NCBI GenBank assembly: GCA_947095535.1
Contig: OX352773.1
Coordinates: 206,852,093-206,916,092, forward strand
Direction of reading: 5' to 3'
DNA: 64,000 nucleotides
Source of the DNA: Poecilobothrus nobilitatus
Lineage: Eukaryota; Arthropoda; Insecta; Diptera; Dolichopodidae
A program made the translations under genes and the position numbers. The notes beneath the pieces are model-generated. The model had not been told where the DNA came from. It saw only the letters and a list, made by a program, of their open reading frames with translations, and made no database searches. Below, piece after piece: positions 45,671-58,925 of the stretch (positions are counted from its first letter, which is position 1; each line of letters opens with the position of its first letter).

Positions 45671-47187
45671 ATTAAATGAAAATTAGATAGTTAAAGATTC
45701 ATACACGTTCTTAATGAAAAAGAAAAAAATCGGATAAGTTATAATTAATAACCACCCTTTAACTAAATTAAAGCCAGTTCAGCTTGTCACAATATAAAGA
45801 ACTTAAATATTAAAATTTCTGAAAAATTTTACTTCTTTCTCTTTTTGGAACAATTCCCATTCTGTTTGCATATGATAAAATCCGTTAATGGGATTAGGGA
45901 TAATCATAAGCCTCTATGGTAAGTCTTACGTTTCCTTGATATCTTTTGAAGACTTACATTTCCCGTAATAAAAAAAATTAATTGTATAACTGTGATTTAT
46001 TTTTTCTATATACTGAAATACTGCTCCCTTTCAATTGTTCTTGAATGATATAACAAGCATATTAAGTATAAAATCAATAAGAAAGAGGTGGTAATGGTAA
46101 CAGCTTTAGTCAGCAATTTCAAATAAAAATAAAAAGAAAATAATTTTTTTTTTATTTTTTTTCTTTTTTAATTATTTTGAGCTTCTTTTTTTTTTTTTTT
46201 ATTTGAATAAAAATGGTGCTAAAATGGTGGTTGGTTGAATATCCTTTAAGTTATTATTTTTCTCTTTCATATAATATATACATATTTAAAAAAAAATAAA
46301 CACATACCCTATAAACTATGAAATAAAATGAAGAGGAAAAAATTAATTTGAATTGCTTATCATAAAGTTGTTGGAAGGAAAAATGAAGCGGATGTTTTAT
46401 AAAGTATAATATAAAAAAAAAAAGAAAAGTCTTTAAATTATTACGACTTAAAAAATAAATTTATTTTCTTAATTTTTTTTTTTTTTTTTGTGTTTTTTAT
46501 TTTTACTTTTGCTGCTATTGCTATTTTATTAAACAAAAATATTTTAGAAGGTGAATAAAACGATTTGTAAAATAGTGATGGAACATTAAAAGAACAAACA
46601 AAAGAAAGTAATACAATATTTATAAAAATATAATGCATATATAATATATTTATTTCTGTTACTGTAAAATATACTGTAAAGTTATCCTTCTCACAACTGA
46701 GGTGAAAATATTTACCCAAAATAATATACATTTAGTATATTATATCAAATAAATTTTACTTAAAAGTTTTGAAATTTATAGGTTATTGTTAAAATTCTTA
46801 AACTTGGGTTGTGGTATAAAAAATTTATACATGTATGTATGTTATATATAATTTTAACTTGATTCGAAATTTATTTTCTTAATTTCAGTTATTTTTCATA
46901 GTAAAATTTTGCTTTTATAAGTATTTAACTTTTATTTTATATTAATTTCTTTATTTATTTATACTAAATTTCTTCTACTTATATAGCTTTGAGCTCAGAA
47001 CCTTAGTTTCAGAACTCGGAGAATTGGTTTACCAATATTTTGTTTGGATATCTTTAAAAGTCGTGAAAAGGATATTCCAATTCCTTTTAATTTGTAAAAT
47101 TCTTAATGCATTAACCCATTAATTTAAAGTACTTAAGCTAGACAATATTAGGATAAACCCCAAAAATTTGTTTTCTTTTTTTTATCT
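45671..47187. other. AT-rich noncoding stretch, nothing recognised
   Basis: A minus frame at 46441-46731 runs through an 18-T tract and shows no motif. No gene or repeat family recognised. Confidence 0.5.
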
Positions 47188-47290
47188 AACGAATGATGTA
47201 GTATTTAAATTACCGATGATATGATCTTGGGTTCAAACCTCGGTTACGTCATATACAAAGAAATAATACACCCATACATGTATAGATAAA
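47188..47290 (+). mobile_element. tRNA-like SINE, family B, copy 3
   Basis: 'GATGTAGTATTTAAATTACC' (A-box-like) and 'TTGGGTTCAAACCTCGG' (B-box, 47228-47244) are spaced like a tRNA internal promoter. A body-like 'TACGTCATATACAAAGAAATA' and 'ATACACCCATAC' follow. The 5' part resembles the minus-strand copy at 9.3 kb. It is not foldable as a full tRNA by eye. Confidence 0.5.
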
Positions 47291-49302
47291 ATGTATATTA
47301 TTCTTATGACCATTTTATAGCGAAACAGGATTATCCAGTTATTTTTAACTGGGTATAAATTGAAAATCTTGACAAATAATCTTAAAATAGGTAATGTAGT
47401 AACTCTGTTACATTAATAGTCAGTAATTTTTACAGTCCTAGAAATCATATTACTTGCAAGCTATACGAAAAAATTTGTTTCGTAATATGTTTTTATTATT
47501 TTTTATTTTAAGTAATTATTTTTAAGCATATTTTTTTTTTTACTTTTTTACGATTTTTTTCTTTTCCCCTTAAATTTAAAATTAAGGAAATTATTACTTT
47601 TCATTTTAACGTTTAATATTTTCTCTTTAATTTCTTTTCAATTAAAATTCAATAAAAATTAATTTTTTGCGAACAGTTTTTATTACTTATTTGTTTTTGG
47701 TCTTTCTTTTTTGTTTTTAATTAAATTACATTTAATTAATTTTGAAAGAAATTTGCTTTATTTACATGAATAACAATGAATTTGTTTTCAATGGAATTAA
47801 ATTATATAAAAATTTTCTTTTATATTCTATTTATATGCTATATTCTAGACTGGAAAAAATTGTTAAGGAATTCTAAATTCTATAGTTATTAAGGAATTAA
47901 TTAATATATAATTATCAGCTTATATTATAATATTTTGACATTATTTGCCGTTGTATTACAAAAATCTGTCTAGTTGTATTAAAATCTGAATCTCTCTGGA
48001 AAACCATAACCGTATAATTATTGAAAGATTCCTTCAATGTAATTTTTTTTTTCTTATAAGACCGGCAAGTTCTATATGTACTGTACCGTATATAAGTCAT
48101 ACAATAATGCTAATTTTAAAAAGTTATTTTATAAAGAGATAATACGATAACGTTGCCTTTAACAGTTTTAGGTCATCGTCAAGATAATTGAAAACTAAAT
48201 CGTTAATATTTATTTTCGTAAAATAATGCACATTTAATTTCTTATGTAAAATGTTCATTCATTATTAAAAACTATTAACAATTTCTATTTAGCTCATGAT
48301 ATCCACTACTACCTTTTTGAACCAACTGATTCTTTTAGACACACTTCTTTAACTATACTTTAGATATATTTACCAAATCATAAAAATTAATAAGAATTCA
48401 AATTAATTTAAATAGAAAAATTTTACAAAAATTATGTTGTACTCAAAAATAAAAAAAAGTTTTAATTTACAATTTTTTGTCACTTTTCAAAAAAAAAAAA
48501 AAAATAAAACAACCTACTCATAAACTTGTAATTAACTTACACAAAATTTTAAAATTATTATTTCAAAAAGGCAGTTTATGAATAAAAAAAAATGTGTCAA
48601 AATTTCTTTTTATTTTTTGTTTTGTTTTTTTTTTTTTTTTGTTTGCGAATATCATGTGCAAATCAAAGTTAAAAATAATGTTGTTGTATTTGAATTTAAC
48701 GATGCTTATATGACTTTCATTTTTAAATTCGACACTTTTATTATTTTTAATGCGCTCAAAAGAAAATTACATTAAATTTTCTTTTGATTGACAGCCGGTA
48801 ACGGTACTTTCAAAAGTTGCTCCAATTTAAACTTAAGGGTTGGTTTGCTCTTTGATTTTTTTTTCAATTTAAAAATTTTACAAAATCTTCAAATTATAAA
48901 AAAAAAAACTTTAAAACTTTCTCTTTGTAATATAATTTTTGTCACTTTATGTATATAATATGAAGTTTTTATTTCTCACCTTTGTTTTTCATTTTCATAC
49001 CTATAAATTATAATAAAAGAAAACTCAAAAAAAAAAAAACATTTTTTTTGTTTATATTTTTAATAATTTCCAATTTGAATCAAATGTGCGCTCAAATAAG
49101 TGTTTCAAATAACCAGATGTACTTATGTAATATGAAAATAAATACATATATACTTAAATACACACAAACATTTATACGTAATTTTCTAATTATAAATGGT
49201 ATGACATTCATATGAAAGGGTTATTATTAATCCCGGTCATATTAAAAAAAAACAATTAACATTTTAATAATTTTGTTTGTGTATTCTTTTCCGATTTAAT
49301 AG
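47291..49302. other. AT-rich noncoding stretch, nothing recognised
   Basis: Frames at 47915-48100 (minus), 48578-48775 (plus) and 48982-49215 (plus) are short, homopolymer-crossing and without motif. No gene seen. Confidence 0.5.
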
Positions 49303-49332
49303 TACAGTGAGGGGCAAAAAAGTTATGACACT
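49303..49332 (+). mobile_element. Possible lone Tc1-like transposon terminus
   Basis: 'TA' followed by 'CAGTGAGGGGCAAAAAAGTT' resembles Tc1-family inverted-repeat ends (TA target, CAGTG start, 'CAAAAA' run). No matching opposite end or transposase-like frame was found downstream, so this would be a solo or badly eroded end. Confidence 0.35.
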
Positions 49333-52300
49333 TATTTTTGATTCTTTTATTTATTAAGTTCGATATGTTGGAAAATTGAATGTTTAATAAATTTAATTTT
49401 TATTTCAAATTAACACATATATAGAAATTTTTTGGCATATTTGGGGTTAAAAATATCATATTTTTTGGTACATTTTGCTATTTTTTTTTCATTATTTGTA
49501 GAAATTTCTGTTACTTAGTATTCTGTGAAAGAAAATTACGGGTATTTCTGGTAAATTTAAAATTTTATAATTGTTATAAACATGATTTTTTGATCATTTA
49601 TTGCTTGAATATTATAAAATTAGTTCCTTACATACTTAGCATTAGTATTTTGAAATTTAAGCTAGTTTGAAACAATCAAACTTGGAAAATAAAGACTAGG
49701 TAAATAATTTCTTATAGGAACTAACTGTGTATAATAACCAAAACAAAATCGTGCGACGTATAAACACTGTAATTTGACACGTTGGCGTCTACGAAAATAA
49801 GATGCGCTGCGTTTGTTAATTTTATATGTTTTCAGAGAAAAATAATCTCAAAATAAAATTATTTTAAATTATCATACAATCGTTTGAAAAAGTAAACAAA
49901 AAAATAAAATAAATTCTCTGACAGTAAAAATACATTGTGTAGTGTCGAAATTTGAAATTTGAATGTTCAGGGCTTAACGTCGCGTATTTCGGTAACCTTC
50001 ATATAAAATCTATGTGCATGAACACATTTTGACAGACGTTATAAGTTGAACGTTTTTATTTACGTCAGGCAGTAAAAGATTATTTTCAAAATGACATCTA
50101 TAGTTAAAAAAAATTATTGTATATTTCAAAATTTTTATGGAAGGTTTTATAACTCTATATGCAAATTTTCTATATGTTCAAAGTTATTATAAAATTTTAA
50201 ACTTCAATAAAGTACTAAAATTTGTTTATTTATCTAATTAAATAAGTCTATAAATATAATCTAAATAGATTAAAATTAATATACGAACACTGTATAGGTT
50301 ATATAGGTTCCGACAATAAATATTATCAAAATATATGATTACTCGCGTTTTCGAATAGATTTATTTGAAATTTCAAAATTTTTATATTTCACATTATAAA
50401 CTAAGTTTTATTGTATTAAAAATAAGGCTTCTTTGCAGCATTAAATCTTCATCCTTTTTTTTTTTGGAATTTTCAAAAGATATAATTTTTTCCCATTATC
50501 TGCTGTACTTTTAATATTAAAATTTTATATCCATTAAGTATTAGGTATACATAACTAAATAAGTTATATTTTATTCCTTTATGATTCAATACACTGTTAA
50601 AGTTCATTTACTTCTTAAAAATTCTATTATTAAATAATAATTTTAAATTCACTTCATGTCCATCAAATGATATTTTCTTCTTTTTTTTAAATATTATATC
50701 AAATTTCTATTATTTCATAATTTATATTTTTTAAATCACTTGTTTTTTGTTTTTGTCTTGTATTTTTAGTTTATTATTTACTTTACTCTTAAATCTTAAC
50801 TTAACCATCATAACCTTGAAAATGTTGAGTTCGGATAACACATATTTTTTTTTGTTTCTATCTTTATTTAATTAAAAAAAAAAAAAGAAAAAAAATCATT
50901 TTAATATAAAAAATGAGTGAATTACAAAAAAAAATTATATACAAACCAACCATAGACTTAAAGTTTTTTTGTTTTGTTTTATTTTATTTTTTACGCATTT
51001 CATCCAAAAAAAAAAAAAATCATTTGAACGTTTCACTTGGTTTCTCACCAAAATCAAAATTTACACTTGAACTTAAGTACATACTATACTAGTAAATTTT
51101 AAATTAATATTTCTGTTTGGTTGTGTGTGTGTGTGTGTGTGTGGATATAAAAAATCGGCAAAAGGGTAAAAAAAAATAAAGAGTACCTATCATAAAAAAA
51201 ATCACAATAAATTTCATAACAGCATAGTGAAGTGAGTAACACAAGTTGGTGTATTTGTGTAAAATCTTTTACAGTTTTACACTGTACAGTGTTTTTCTGA
51301 TTTTCTGATTTTTGTATAAATGCAAGTATTACCGTGTCTGTTGAATTTTTAAATAAAAAGGAAATAGTGAAAAAAAAAATTTTTTTTTTTTTTAGTTTAT
51401 TTTAATTTGAGTTTTGCTCTCTTGGGAGGTGATTCCGTTGTTGACTAAAATTTTGTAAAATTTATATGTATATAAATATACAAACAGATGTTTAAAAACT
51501 GAATGGAAAATTACAGAGATAAAATAAAATGGTCATTTACTTCTTGTAAATAAACTCACAGAAAAATTATTAAACGTTCCTTCGTTTTTTTATAAATTGG
51601 AACATTTTTTTTTCTTTTCTCTTCCTTTAAATTTGGAGTACTTTGTTTTATTTTTTATCTTGACAGATTTAAATATTGGATTAACCTTGGCTAAAAAACT
51701 TCTTTATATTATAAAAATTCTCTTTTTTTTACAATGTTAAGCAAAAAACAAAATTTTTTTTAAATTTGATTATTAATTTTACTTTTTGTCCGTTCGTTTG
51801 TATGTTTTTTCAAAACTTGTTTTATTTAACATAAAATAAAAAAAAATATAAACATCAAATGATACGTTAAAATTCAAATATTGTAGAAGAAGATTTATTA
51901 TAAGTTGTTCTACCCGTTACAGTGTTCTAACATGGACACGAGATGATGCCCTAACGGTGTTCTAAGAATCTCTAAATGTTTGAAAAATTATGACAGGAGA
52001 TTTCTTAAGCTTTATAAATCAAGATGAAACGTAATATATATATGTATATAGTATTTTGCATTTCATTATACCGTTATACTGATTTTAATTGTTTTATAAT
52101 TTTAGGTTCGTCCCTAAATATAGATAAGCCAATCGCTTAAAGTTGAAAATTTTAAAGTTTGAGAAGAGTAACACTTTTGAAAATAATTTTATGTTACCTT
52201 AGAATTAAATTTTTGTATTCTCACCCGCTTAAGAATCATGAATAGTCGAAATTTGAAAATTTGAAAATTTACTAATTCTTAATTTCATGAAATTTGAAAA

Positions 52301-53688
52301 TTTCTCTTGTCTAAATTGCTATTTTTTTTTAATTTTTTAAAATTAAGATCTTAATGTTCAAATATTTAGTTTGGTTATGTATAGGGTTCTCTTAAAATTT
52401 AAAATCGTATATCCTTTGATTTTTTGTAATTTTTCTTCCAAAAAAAAATCTAAAATGTTTTATATTATTATTTTGAAAGATTATGTACCTAAAAAAAACC
52501 TTGGTTTTATAATAATTCCTTGTTTTTTATGTAATTTTGCTTCGTATGCAAAATATTCATATATACCTTAAATAAAATGATATTATAAGAGGTATCGTTT
52601 ATTGTTATTATTGTTCTTTTTTTTTTATATTTTTCGGGTTTCTTCAAGGAAAGCATGATTTCAAAATAGATTTTTTTTGTATTATTATAATGAAATAAAG
52701 GAAATTGCTATTGGATTTATTAAAAATATCAAAAATCGATTTAAATCGGATTTTAGGTGAAGACCTAAATTTATTTATTCTAAGTATATTTTTTTATTGG
52801 GTCTGATTTTTATTGAAATTATAGATTAAAATAATTTAAAAAAAAAAATTTGTTTTTCAAAGGTATAATTTAAATTTTAAATAATTGTGAAAAATTGCTA
52901 TAAATAAATTAAAATTAGGGTGAATTCATAAATAATAAGTCGCTCCTTAAAATATTGTTATAATATTACAATATTATTAGATTTATCTTACCAATGGAAT
53001 GAAGAAGTTGAATTTTCAATTGAAAAGTCTTAAATTGAAATGCTGTTTAGGTCAAATGCAATAGTAGTTATTAGTTTATATCGTTATATTTTGTATCATA
53101 TTAATCATTATCGAAATAAATTAATAATTATTGTATAAGATAACAGATGTCACACCAATATAACGTTTCTGTTACATATAACCGCCGAGTAATGAATATA
53201 GGAAAATAATTCAAGTGCGCAAGTTTATAGATTGTATAATTTTTATAGGTTAGTAAGTCTCCTAAGCTTCTGATATGTAGAAACTTGACAAAAATTTTCT
53301 TAGTTGCTTTTAAACTATGAGTAAAATGAAATTGAAATCTTCATACAAAAAATAGAATGCTTTTAATCTGTTAAATGACGCATTAATTTTGCTAGGAAAT
53401 CGAAATATAAGAAAACTAATTTATAATGTAATTACTTTAATTATTAAAAAAAATTAATTAAATTGGAGTTTAGTCGTTTTTACATTAAAAAACTTTTTAA
53501 AAAAATAATTTTTAAAAAAGGAAAACCATATGTAAAATTTTATGTTGGTAAATTTAGTCAAAAAATTTAACATTTTTCTCTTTTTTGTTCTGTTATTAAT
53601 TGATAAAAAGTTTTGTATCACTTAAACGACTTTTAACTTTTTAATTTTTTCTTTAAAAAAATAATTATGAGAAAATCAAGGATGAAAA
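49333..53688. other. AT-rich noncoding stretch with a GT microsatellite
   Basis: Contains (GT)n at 51122-51143 and AT-rich DNA. 49750-50060 has higher complexity ('GACACGTTGGCGTCTACG', 'GGCTTAACGTCGCGTATTTC') but no gene or terminal repeat that I can confirm. 'GTGTTCTAA' occurs twice near 51922 and 51957. The frame at 52371-52571 has no motif. Confidence 0.5.
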
Positions 53689-54250
53689 GGGAGCGCCACG
53701 AAATCTCAAAAAACAAAAACACAAAAAATACCAAATGCCAATATCCCAAAATCTCAAAATACCAAAATCCCAAAGTAGTTTTGCTATTATAGTTCGTTTT
53801 GAATTTAGAGTTGGATTCAAAATCAGGGTTGCCACTTTTTCCAGAATATATATATAGATGTATATGCCAGATTCTGAATTGGGAGGGTTTTTAGAGTTGG
53901 ATTCAAAATTAGGATTGCCGCTTTTTCCAGAATGTGTATATTATGTATATACCAAATTCTGAATTAGAAGGGATTTTAGTTACAAAATCAGGGTTTCAAT
54001 AATTTGTTTAGGTGGTTTGGGGGCCGCAGCCCCTATTATTATAAGAATTTTATTGATGAAACATACATGTAAGAAAAAACAATTCGGTGAGATTTTATAG
54101 ATCGTTTCAAAATCAGGGTTTCAATAATTAAATCAATCCACATATGAAATAAAAAATTCAAAACGAATTATGATAACGAAAGTGATTTGGGATTTTGAAT
54201 TTTGGGATTTTGTATTTGGGATTTTGTATTTGGGATTTCCTGGCCAACCC
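53689..54250. mobile_element. Fold-back element sharing internal modules with the 15.8-kb MITE
   Basis: Imperfect inverted termini: 'GGGAGCGCCACGAAATCTC' at 53689 and, as complement, 'GGGTTGGCCAGGAAATCCC' ending at 54250. Both lead into arrays of 'CCCAAAATACAAAAT'-type units. Both arms then reach 'TAGTTCGTTTTGAATTT' (left) and its inverse 'AAATTCAAAACGAATTATGA' (right). The interior has plus-oriented modules 'TTTTTAGAGTTGGATTCAAA', 'ATTAGGATTGCCGCTTTTTC', 'CAGAATGTGTATAT' at about 53808-53850 and 53888-53950, with shorter ones near 53968 and 54090. The same modules occur in the 15.4-16.7 kb elements. Near-end 'TGAAAAG' on both sides (53683, 54254) is offset, so the TSD is uncertain. No coding capacity. 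Confidence 0.7.
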
Positions 54251-57200
54251 GGTTGAAAAGAATAACATTAAAATTAAAATATAAAAGCGTCAGGCAATCA
54301 CTCCAAATTGTAACACCATATGATGAAAATGTTGAATACCTATTCCTTTAAAAAAAAATCGTTTTATACCTTAACCTAAGCCTACCTTAAAATTAAAATT
54401 AGTAAACCTTATTAAAAATAGGAATTTTTTTATGATAATATTCGAAAGTAAGAAATACAAATTCTTTTTAAATTTGAATTCTTAATATTTTCTTTCATTA
54501 TTTTTTTAAGTTTAAATAAAAAATTTTAACAAAAATGAACATTTTTAATAGAAATCAAAAATGTATAATAATAAAATATAACATTCCTTTTTAAAATGTT
54601 TTTTTATTAAATATTTTTAAAGTTTTCCACTCTATTAAATTTTTTCTGCTTATTTTCTTTATTTATTTCATCATTTAAATAATATGAAAACTATTAAAAA
54701 ATAAAAATTTTAAACACATATTATATTATAAATACCATATTTTTAACGTACAATTAAATGACTTGCCGTCAAATTAAAAATTTTTATATTGTATTGCATG
54801 TGTATTAAAATTTATATAATAAAATATAAAATATATAATTCAGTATTGCCAATTGCAATTTATTATTTATTATATTGAAATTAATATAAAATTAATTTTC
54901 AAAAGTTATTATAGATTTTATTATCTATAAATTCAATTCAATTCAATATTTATTGCTAAAAAAAAATATGAAAATTGATTTTTTTAATGAATTGAAATCA
55001 TATTTTATTTTTAACAGAAATACGATAAAAACAATAGCAGCGTAAATAGGCATCTAATTGATAATGTAATACAAAAAAAAATTATAAAAAAAAAATTCCA
55101 CCAAAAGTAAATATTCAATTCTAGCAGATTCTATAGAAGAATAACCAAAGTATGTAAGTAACTAGTTAAAAGATTTAAAATGAAAAAGAATATTATCGAA
55201 ACTTATAAGCTTGGATATTTCTAAAAAAATTAGGCATAGTAAAATATCTTTTATAATTTTTTAGTTATATTAGGTTAAAATATAAAAATCGTTAAAAAAA
55301 TCAGAAAGATAAAGAAATTTTTGAAGTGCAAAAACATATTTTTGGAAATGTATTTGTATATATGTATGGATGTATGTATGGATGTGTGTATATGTTCGTC
55401 TGGAAACGGTTTAACAAAATTAGCTAAAATGTAGTAGTTGAATTTTTCTCAATAATCACAAGAAGGGCTCTACAAAAGCAAAAGATAATCAAAATTGAGG
55501 TTCCATATAAAATGCCATCTATATTATTCTATAGAATTTAGTCTATGAATTTATCATATTATGGTATAATTTTTGGTAGCAATTGACTGACAGCTTTTCC
55601 TATGCAATGAAATATTCATAATTTAAAATTGAAATCAGATTTGTGCACTATAAAACCATAAAATGTACATTTTATCATTTTCATTGCCTGTGTGCTTACA
55701 ACTCTAAAATATGTGCTGAATTATGGAAATAAATTAAATTTCTAATATATTTAAAATCCAACTATAAATTACTTATTAAAAAATTTTTTATCCTAACAAT
55801 TAGAATAATGTATGTAATTTAAAAAACTTTCCTTTACCTTTCTAAAAATCAATTGTTGAAGTAAGAAAAATTTTTCAATAAGAAACAACGGATTTTTAAA
55901 TGCACAAAAGGTGCAAAATTAAATAAAATTTATAAATCTAGGTAAATTTTTGAATGGAGTTTTATTTAAAGGATTTACTACTTATTTTTTTTTATTTAAG
56001 ATTGCAAATAATATGTGTTGGTGGTTCGTTATTATGAGTTTAGCTTTTAGAAAAACTGAAGTAACAAAAAAAAAAAAAACGTAATTAAAATTATATACCA
56101 AAATAAACAATTAACCTAAAAACGCATAAAGGTACAAAATAAAATGTATATACATATATAAAATAAAGCATTAAAATTTGATCTAAATAAATAATCAAAA
56201 GATCCGGCAACATTAATATATGTGTAATCAATTTTTAAAATGTATTGAATTTTTGAATTATATTTTATTTATTTCTAGTACTTATATATATATACATATA
56301 TACATTATATACTTACTTTCAAAATGTTTTTTTTTTTTTTTTTTTCAATAAAAAAGTTTTCTTTTTTGCCAAATTTTACAATAAAATTTTATATTTTTGT
56401 TTAATTTTACATTTTTTGTGTGCTTTTTTTTATATTTTTTATTCTTTTCTTTTTCTTTCTTATTTTTATCATGGGAAAAAATATCATAAATCATTTTTGC
56501 TTGCTCCAAAAAGAAATTTATTAAGACGTAAAATTTATCAACTTCTCGAAAATACATGTATAAAAATTAATTTACTTTTAAATTTTGAAAATTTACATAT
56601 GTATGTATTTGTGTAAAAGTATAATATATGAAAAGACAAATTACCATAACCAGATTCGTATTATATACTATATATTGTGTATATATAGTACATATAAAAA
56701 TATAAAATGTAAATGGAAAATATCTATATATTATATCAAGGTCATTTTTACATTGCATTTAAAAAAAAAAAAAAACAAAAACAAAAAAAAAACTTTTTAT
56801 TTTATATATTTATAGAAATTTGAAAATTAATGATGTGCAAATGTCAAAATTTTCCTATTAACTTTATCTTAATGAAAATTTATGACTATATTTTGACATA
56901 AATATTTACTTGTTGAATTTTTCTATAATTACAAAAAAAAACAGTTTATTGAAAAATTTTTATTTTTTAATTTAAAGTTTAATGTTTAAGGTTTTTAATT
57001 TAATTAAATTATTTTTTTTTTTATTTGTAAATTTTCGCTAATTTAAAATAAAATAAGGTGTTAAAAATTTGTTTCACACTAAAATGTTAATAAAGTTAAG
57101 TTTTTCATACTATGTTTTTATTGAATAAATGATATTGTGTAGAATTCAATATTTACTTGTGAAGAAATTTTTGCCAAAAGATCCGTATCCCTATATGGGT

Positions 57201-57805
57201 TTCATCTGAGTATATTGTCTAAGTTTAATCAATAAAAATCGAACATGACCACATAGGTTTTATTGTTGTCTTTGGAAGATTTTCACCATCCTTAACAAAA
57301 AAAAACAAAAATAAAAATTACCCTTGTACTCGCCATAATAATTTTTTTTTTATTTGCACCTTATAAAGTACTAATTTCTAATATTTGCATCGACGTAATT
57401 TATTAATTTAGATCCAAACTATTTTGTGTTTTTTGTTCAAATTTAACTACAAAATGTTTTAAATTAAAAGTGTGCACTTTCCACTTTTTAGTTTTTGGTG
57501 TTGAGGTTTGAAGTGCTAACTTTTAGAATATAACATTTGAAACTTTTTTCATTAATTATTAAAATTCAGTTATCAAACTTTTAATTAGTCTACAGTCTAA
57601 AATTCTCTTAATACATACTATATTTTTAAAATGATTGGTATTTAATCGCAATTAAAAAAATATGATTTGAAACTGACTAACATGATTTAAAACCTTACCA
57701 AAAAAAGAACTTTGTCTTTTTATGCAATTATTTGTATTCGAAAATGTAATAATAATAAAAGTTAAAACTTTCCAATTTAACTGTGAGTCAATTGAATTCA
57801 CCTTT
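54251..57805. other. AT-rich noncoding stretch, nothing recognised
   Basis: TATG/GGATG simple sequence near 55358-55395 and many homopolymers (56328-56345, 56760-56790). Frames near 56345-56815 on both strands overlap one another and arise from A/T tracts. No gene seen. Confidence 0.5.
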
Positions 57806-58064
57806 AAAAATTTCATATGAATTGGAATGGTTGTTTGGGTATCTCCCACACAACTCCCACGACCGAACATGCATATCTTCGAAATTAATAAATATAAAAA
57901 CTTGAAATTTGATATAAAAGTGTTCTAGCCTGTTCTGATGATGTCTCTAAAATTTGAGATGAATTGGGGTGGTGGCTCGGGTGCCTTCACACACTTCCCA
58001 AAACCTAACAAGCATATCTTCGAATTTAATAAACATCGAAACCTGAAATTTTGTACAAAGGTTG
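57806..58064 (+). repeat. Tandem pair of ~143-bp units
   Basis: The first unit from 57806 and the second from 57949 share 'AAAATTT..TATGAATTGG', 'CCCACACAACTCCCACGACC' versus 'TTCACACACTTCCCAAAACC', 'GCATATCTTCGAA.TTAATAA' and 'TTGAAATTT' versus 'CTGAAATTTTGTACAAAG'. The 'AAACCTGAAATTTTG' block resembles the 'CTTGAAATTTTGAG' block of family T, so this could be a diverged or expanded part of a T copy. The open frame at 57938-58132 is incidental. Confidence 0.65.
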
Positions 58065-58140
58065 TAAAATCATTTATTTTTTTAGCTTATATTAAATACC
58101 TAACTAAACTATCTTATGGATTTTTAATTTAATTTGAATT

Positions 58141-58510
58141 TTTTAGATGTAGGGTATAATTAAGTCGGTTACATCGACTTACTATTACATTTACTTGTTT
58201 TAATATAAAATCGTACTTATAACGGCATAATATTTTTTATGCTTCATAAATTAATATAAAAATTTTATAATTTTCTAAAAAACAATATTTGAGTGTGCCG
58301 TTGTGTGAAACTAAAATTTTGATTCTTTTGAATCTTTGGTAGAAGCGTAAGCGTTTTATGATTTTGAAATTCTGATCACATGTAAATTAGACATCTGAGT
58401 AAATTGATTTGAAGCAAAACGCAAAAATAAAAACTCCAGCATTATATTTTGGCACGTGTTAATAACTTTTCTTAATTGTATGAAGTTTCTATGAAATTTC
58501 AGAAAATGAA
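58141..58510 (+). repeat. Family T repeat, copy 5 (diverged)
   Basis: 'AGGGTATAATTAAGTCGG' with the small inverted repeat 'TAAGTCG' / 'CGACTTA' (58161-58167, 58175-58181) is followed by 'GTGCCGTTGTGTGAAACTA' (compare 'TTACCGTTATGTGAAAA'). Next is 'AAAAATAAAAACTCCAGCAT' and 'TATTTTGGCACGTGTTAATA', as in other T copies ('TTTTTACGTGTGTTAA'). Confidence 0.5.
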
Positions 58511-58737
58511 ATCAACAGATTTTCATAATACATATTTTCTTTTAAAAATGTACGTATTTAAAAACTTTTTACGATTTTATATACTGGCTCCATTAAGTTT
58601 ACTTTCTGTAGCTCGCTTTAACTCTGAAAATATATATAAATATAAATCTTAATGTTTGATGTGTCAGTTTTGAAAGTATTTACGTAATATATTCATATTT
58701 ATAAAATTTACAAGATTTTTTAATAAAAAAAAAAAAA
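58511..58737. other. AT-rich spacer
   Basis: AT-rich DNA ending in an A-run at 58725-58738; nothing recognised. Confidence 0.4.
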
Positions 58738-58925
58738 ATAGGGGTCTCGGCGGCCTAGTGAGTAGGAGCGCATAAATTACGCTATAAACACCATAGTTCG
58801 AATCTCACGCACGTTGTATTTATAATTTCTCCTTACGACATTCACAACCACATTTGAAAAAGAAAGACTGTGTAATTTACTTGTCCCATTTATGTGACAG
58901 GCGAATGAACTAAAAAGAAAATATA
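58738..58925 (+). mobile_element. tRNA-derived SINE, family A, copy 5
   Basis: Plus strand: 'GGGGTCTCGGCGGCCTAGTG' and 'AGTAGGAGCG' (A-box region), 'ATAGTTCGAATCTCACGCAC' (B-box region), 'CTCCTTACGACATTCACAAC', 'GAAAGACTGTGTAATTTACT' and 'CATTTATGTGACAGGCGAA', then an A-rich tail. This is the only family-A copy on the plus strand and it retains the full order of parts. The B-box cytosines are partly changed. Confidence 0.87.

Noticed and set aside
57938..58132. 64-codon frame with Gly-rich start
   Set aside because: Falls on a 143-bp tandem repeat unit whose other copy is not open in the same way.
58141..58181. Helitron 3' hairpin
   Set aside because: The 7-bp stem 'TAAGTCG'/'CGACTTA' is not followed by a CTRR end; better explained as a diverged family T head.
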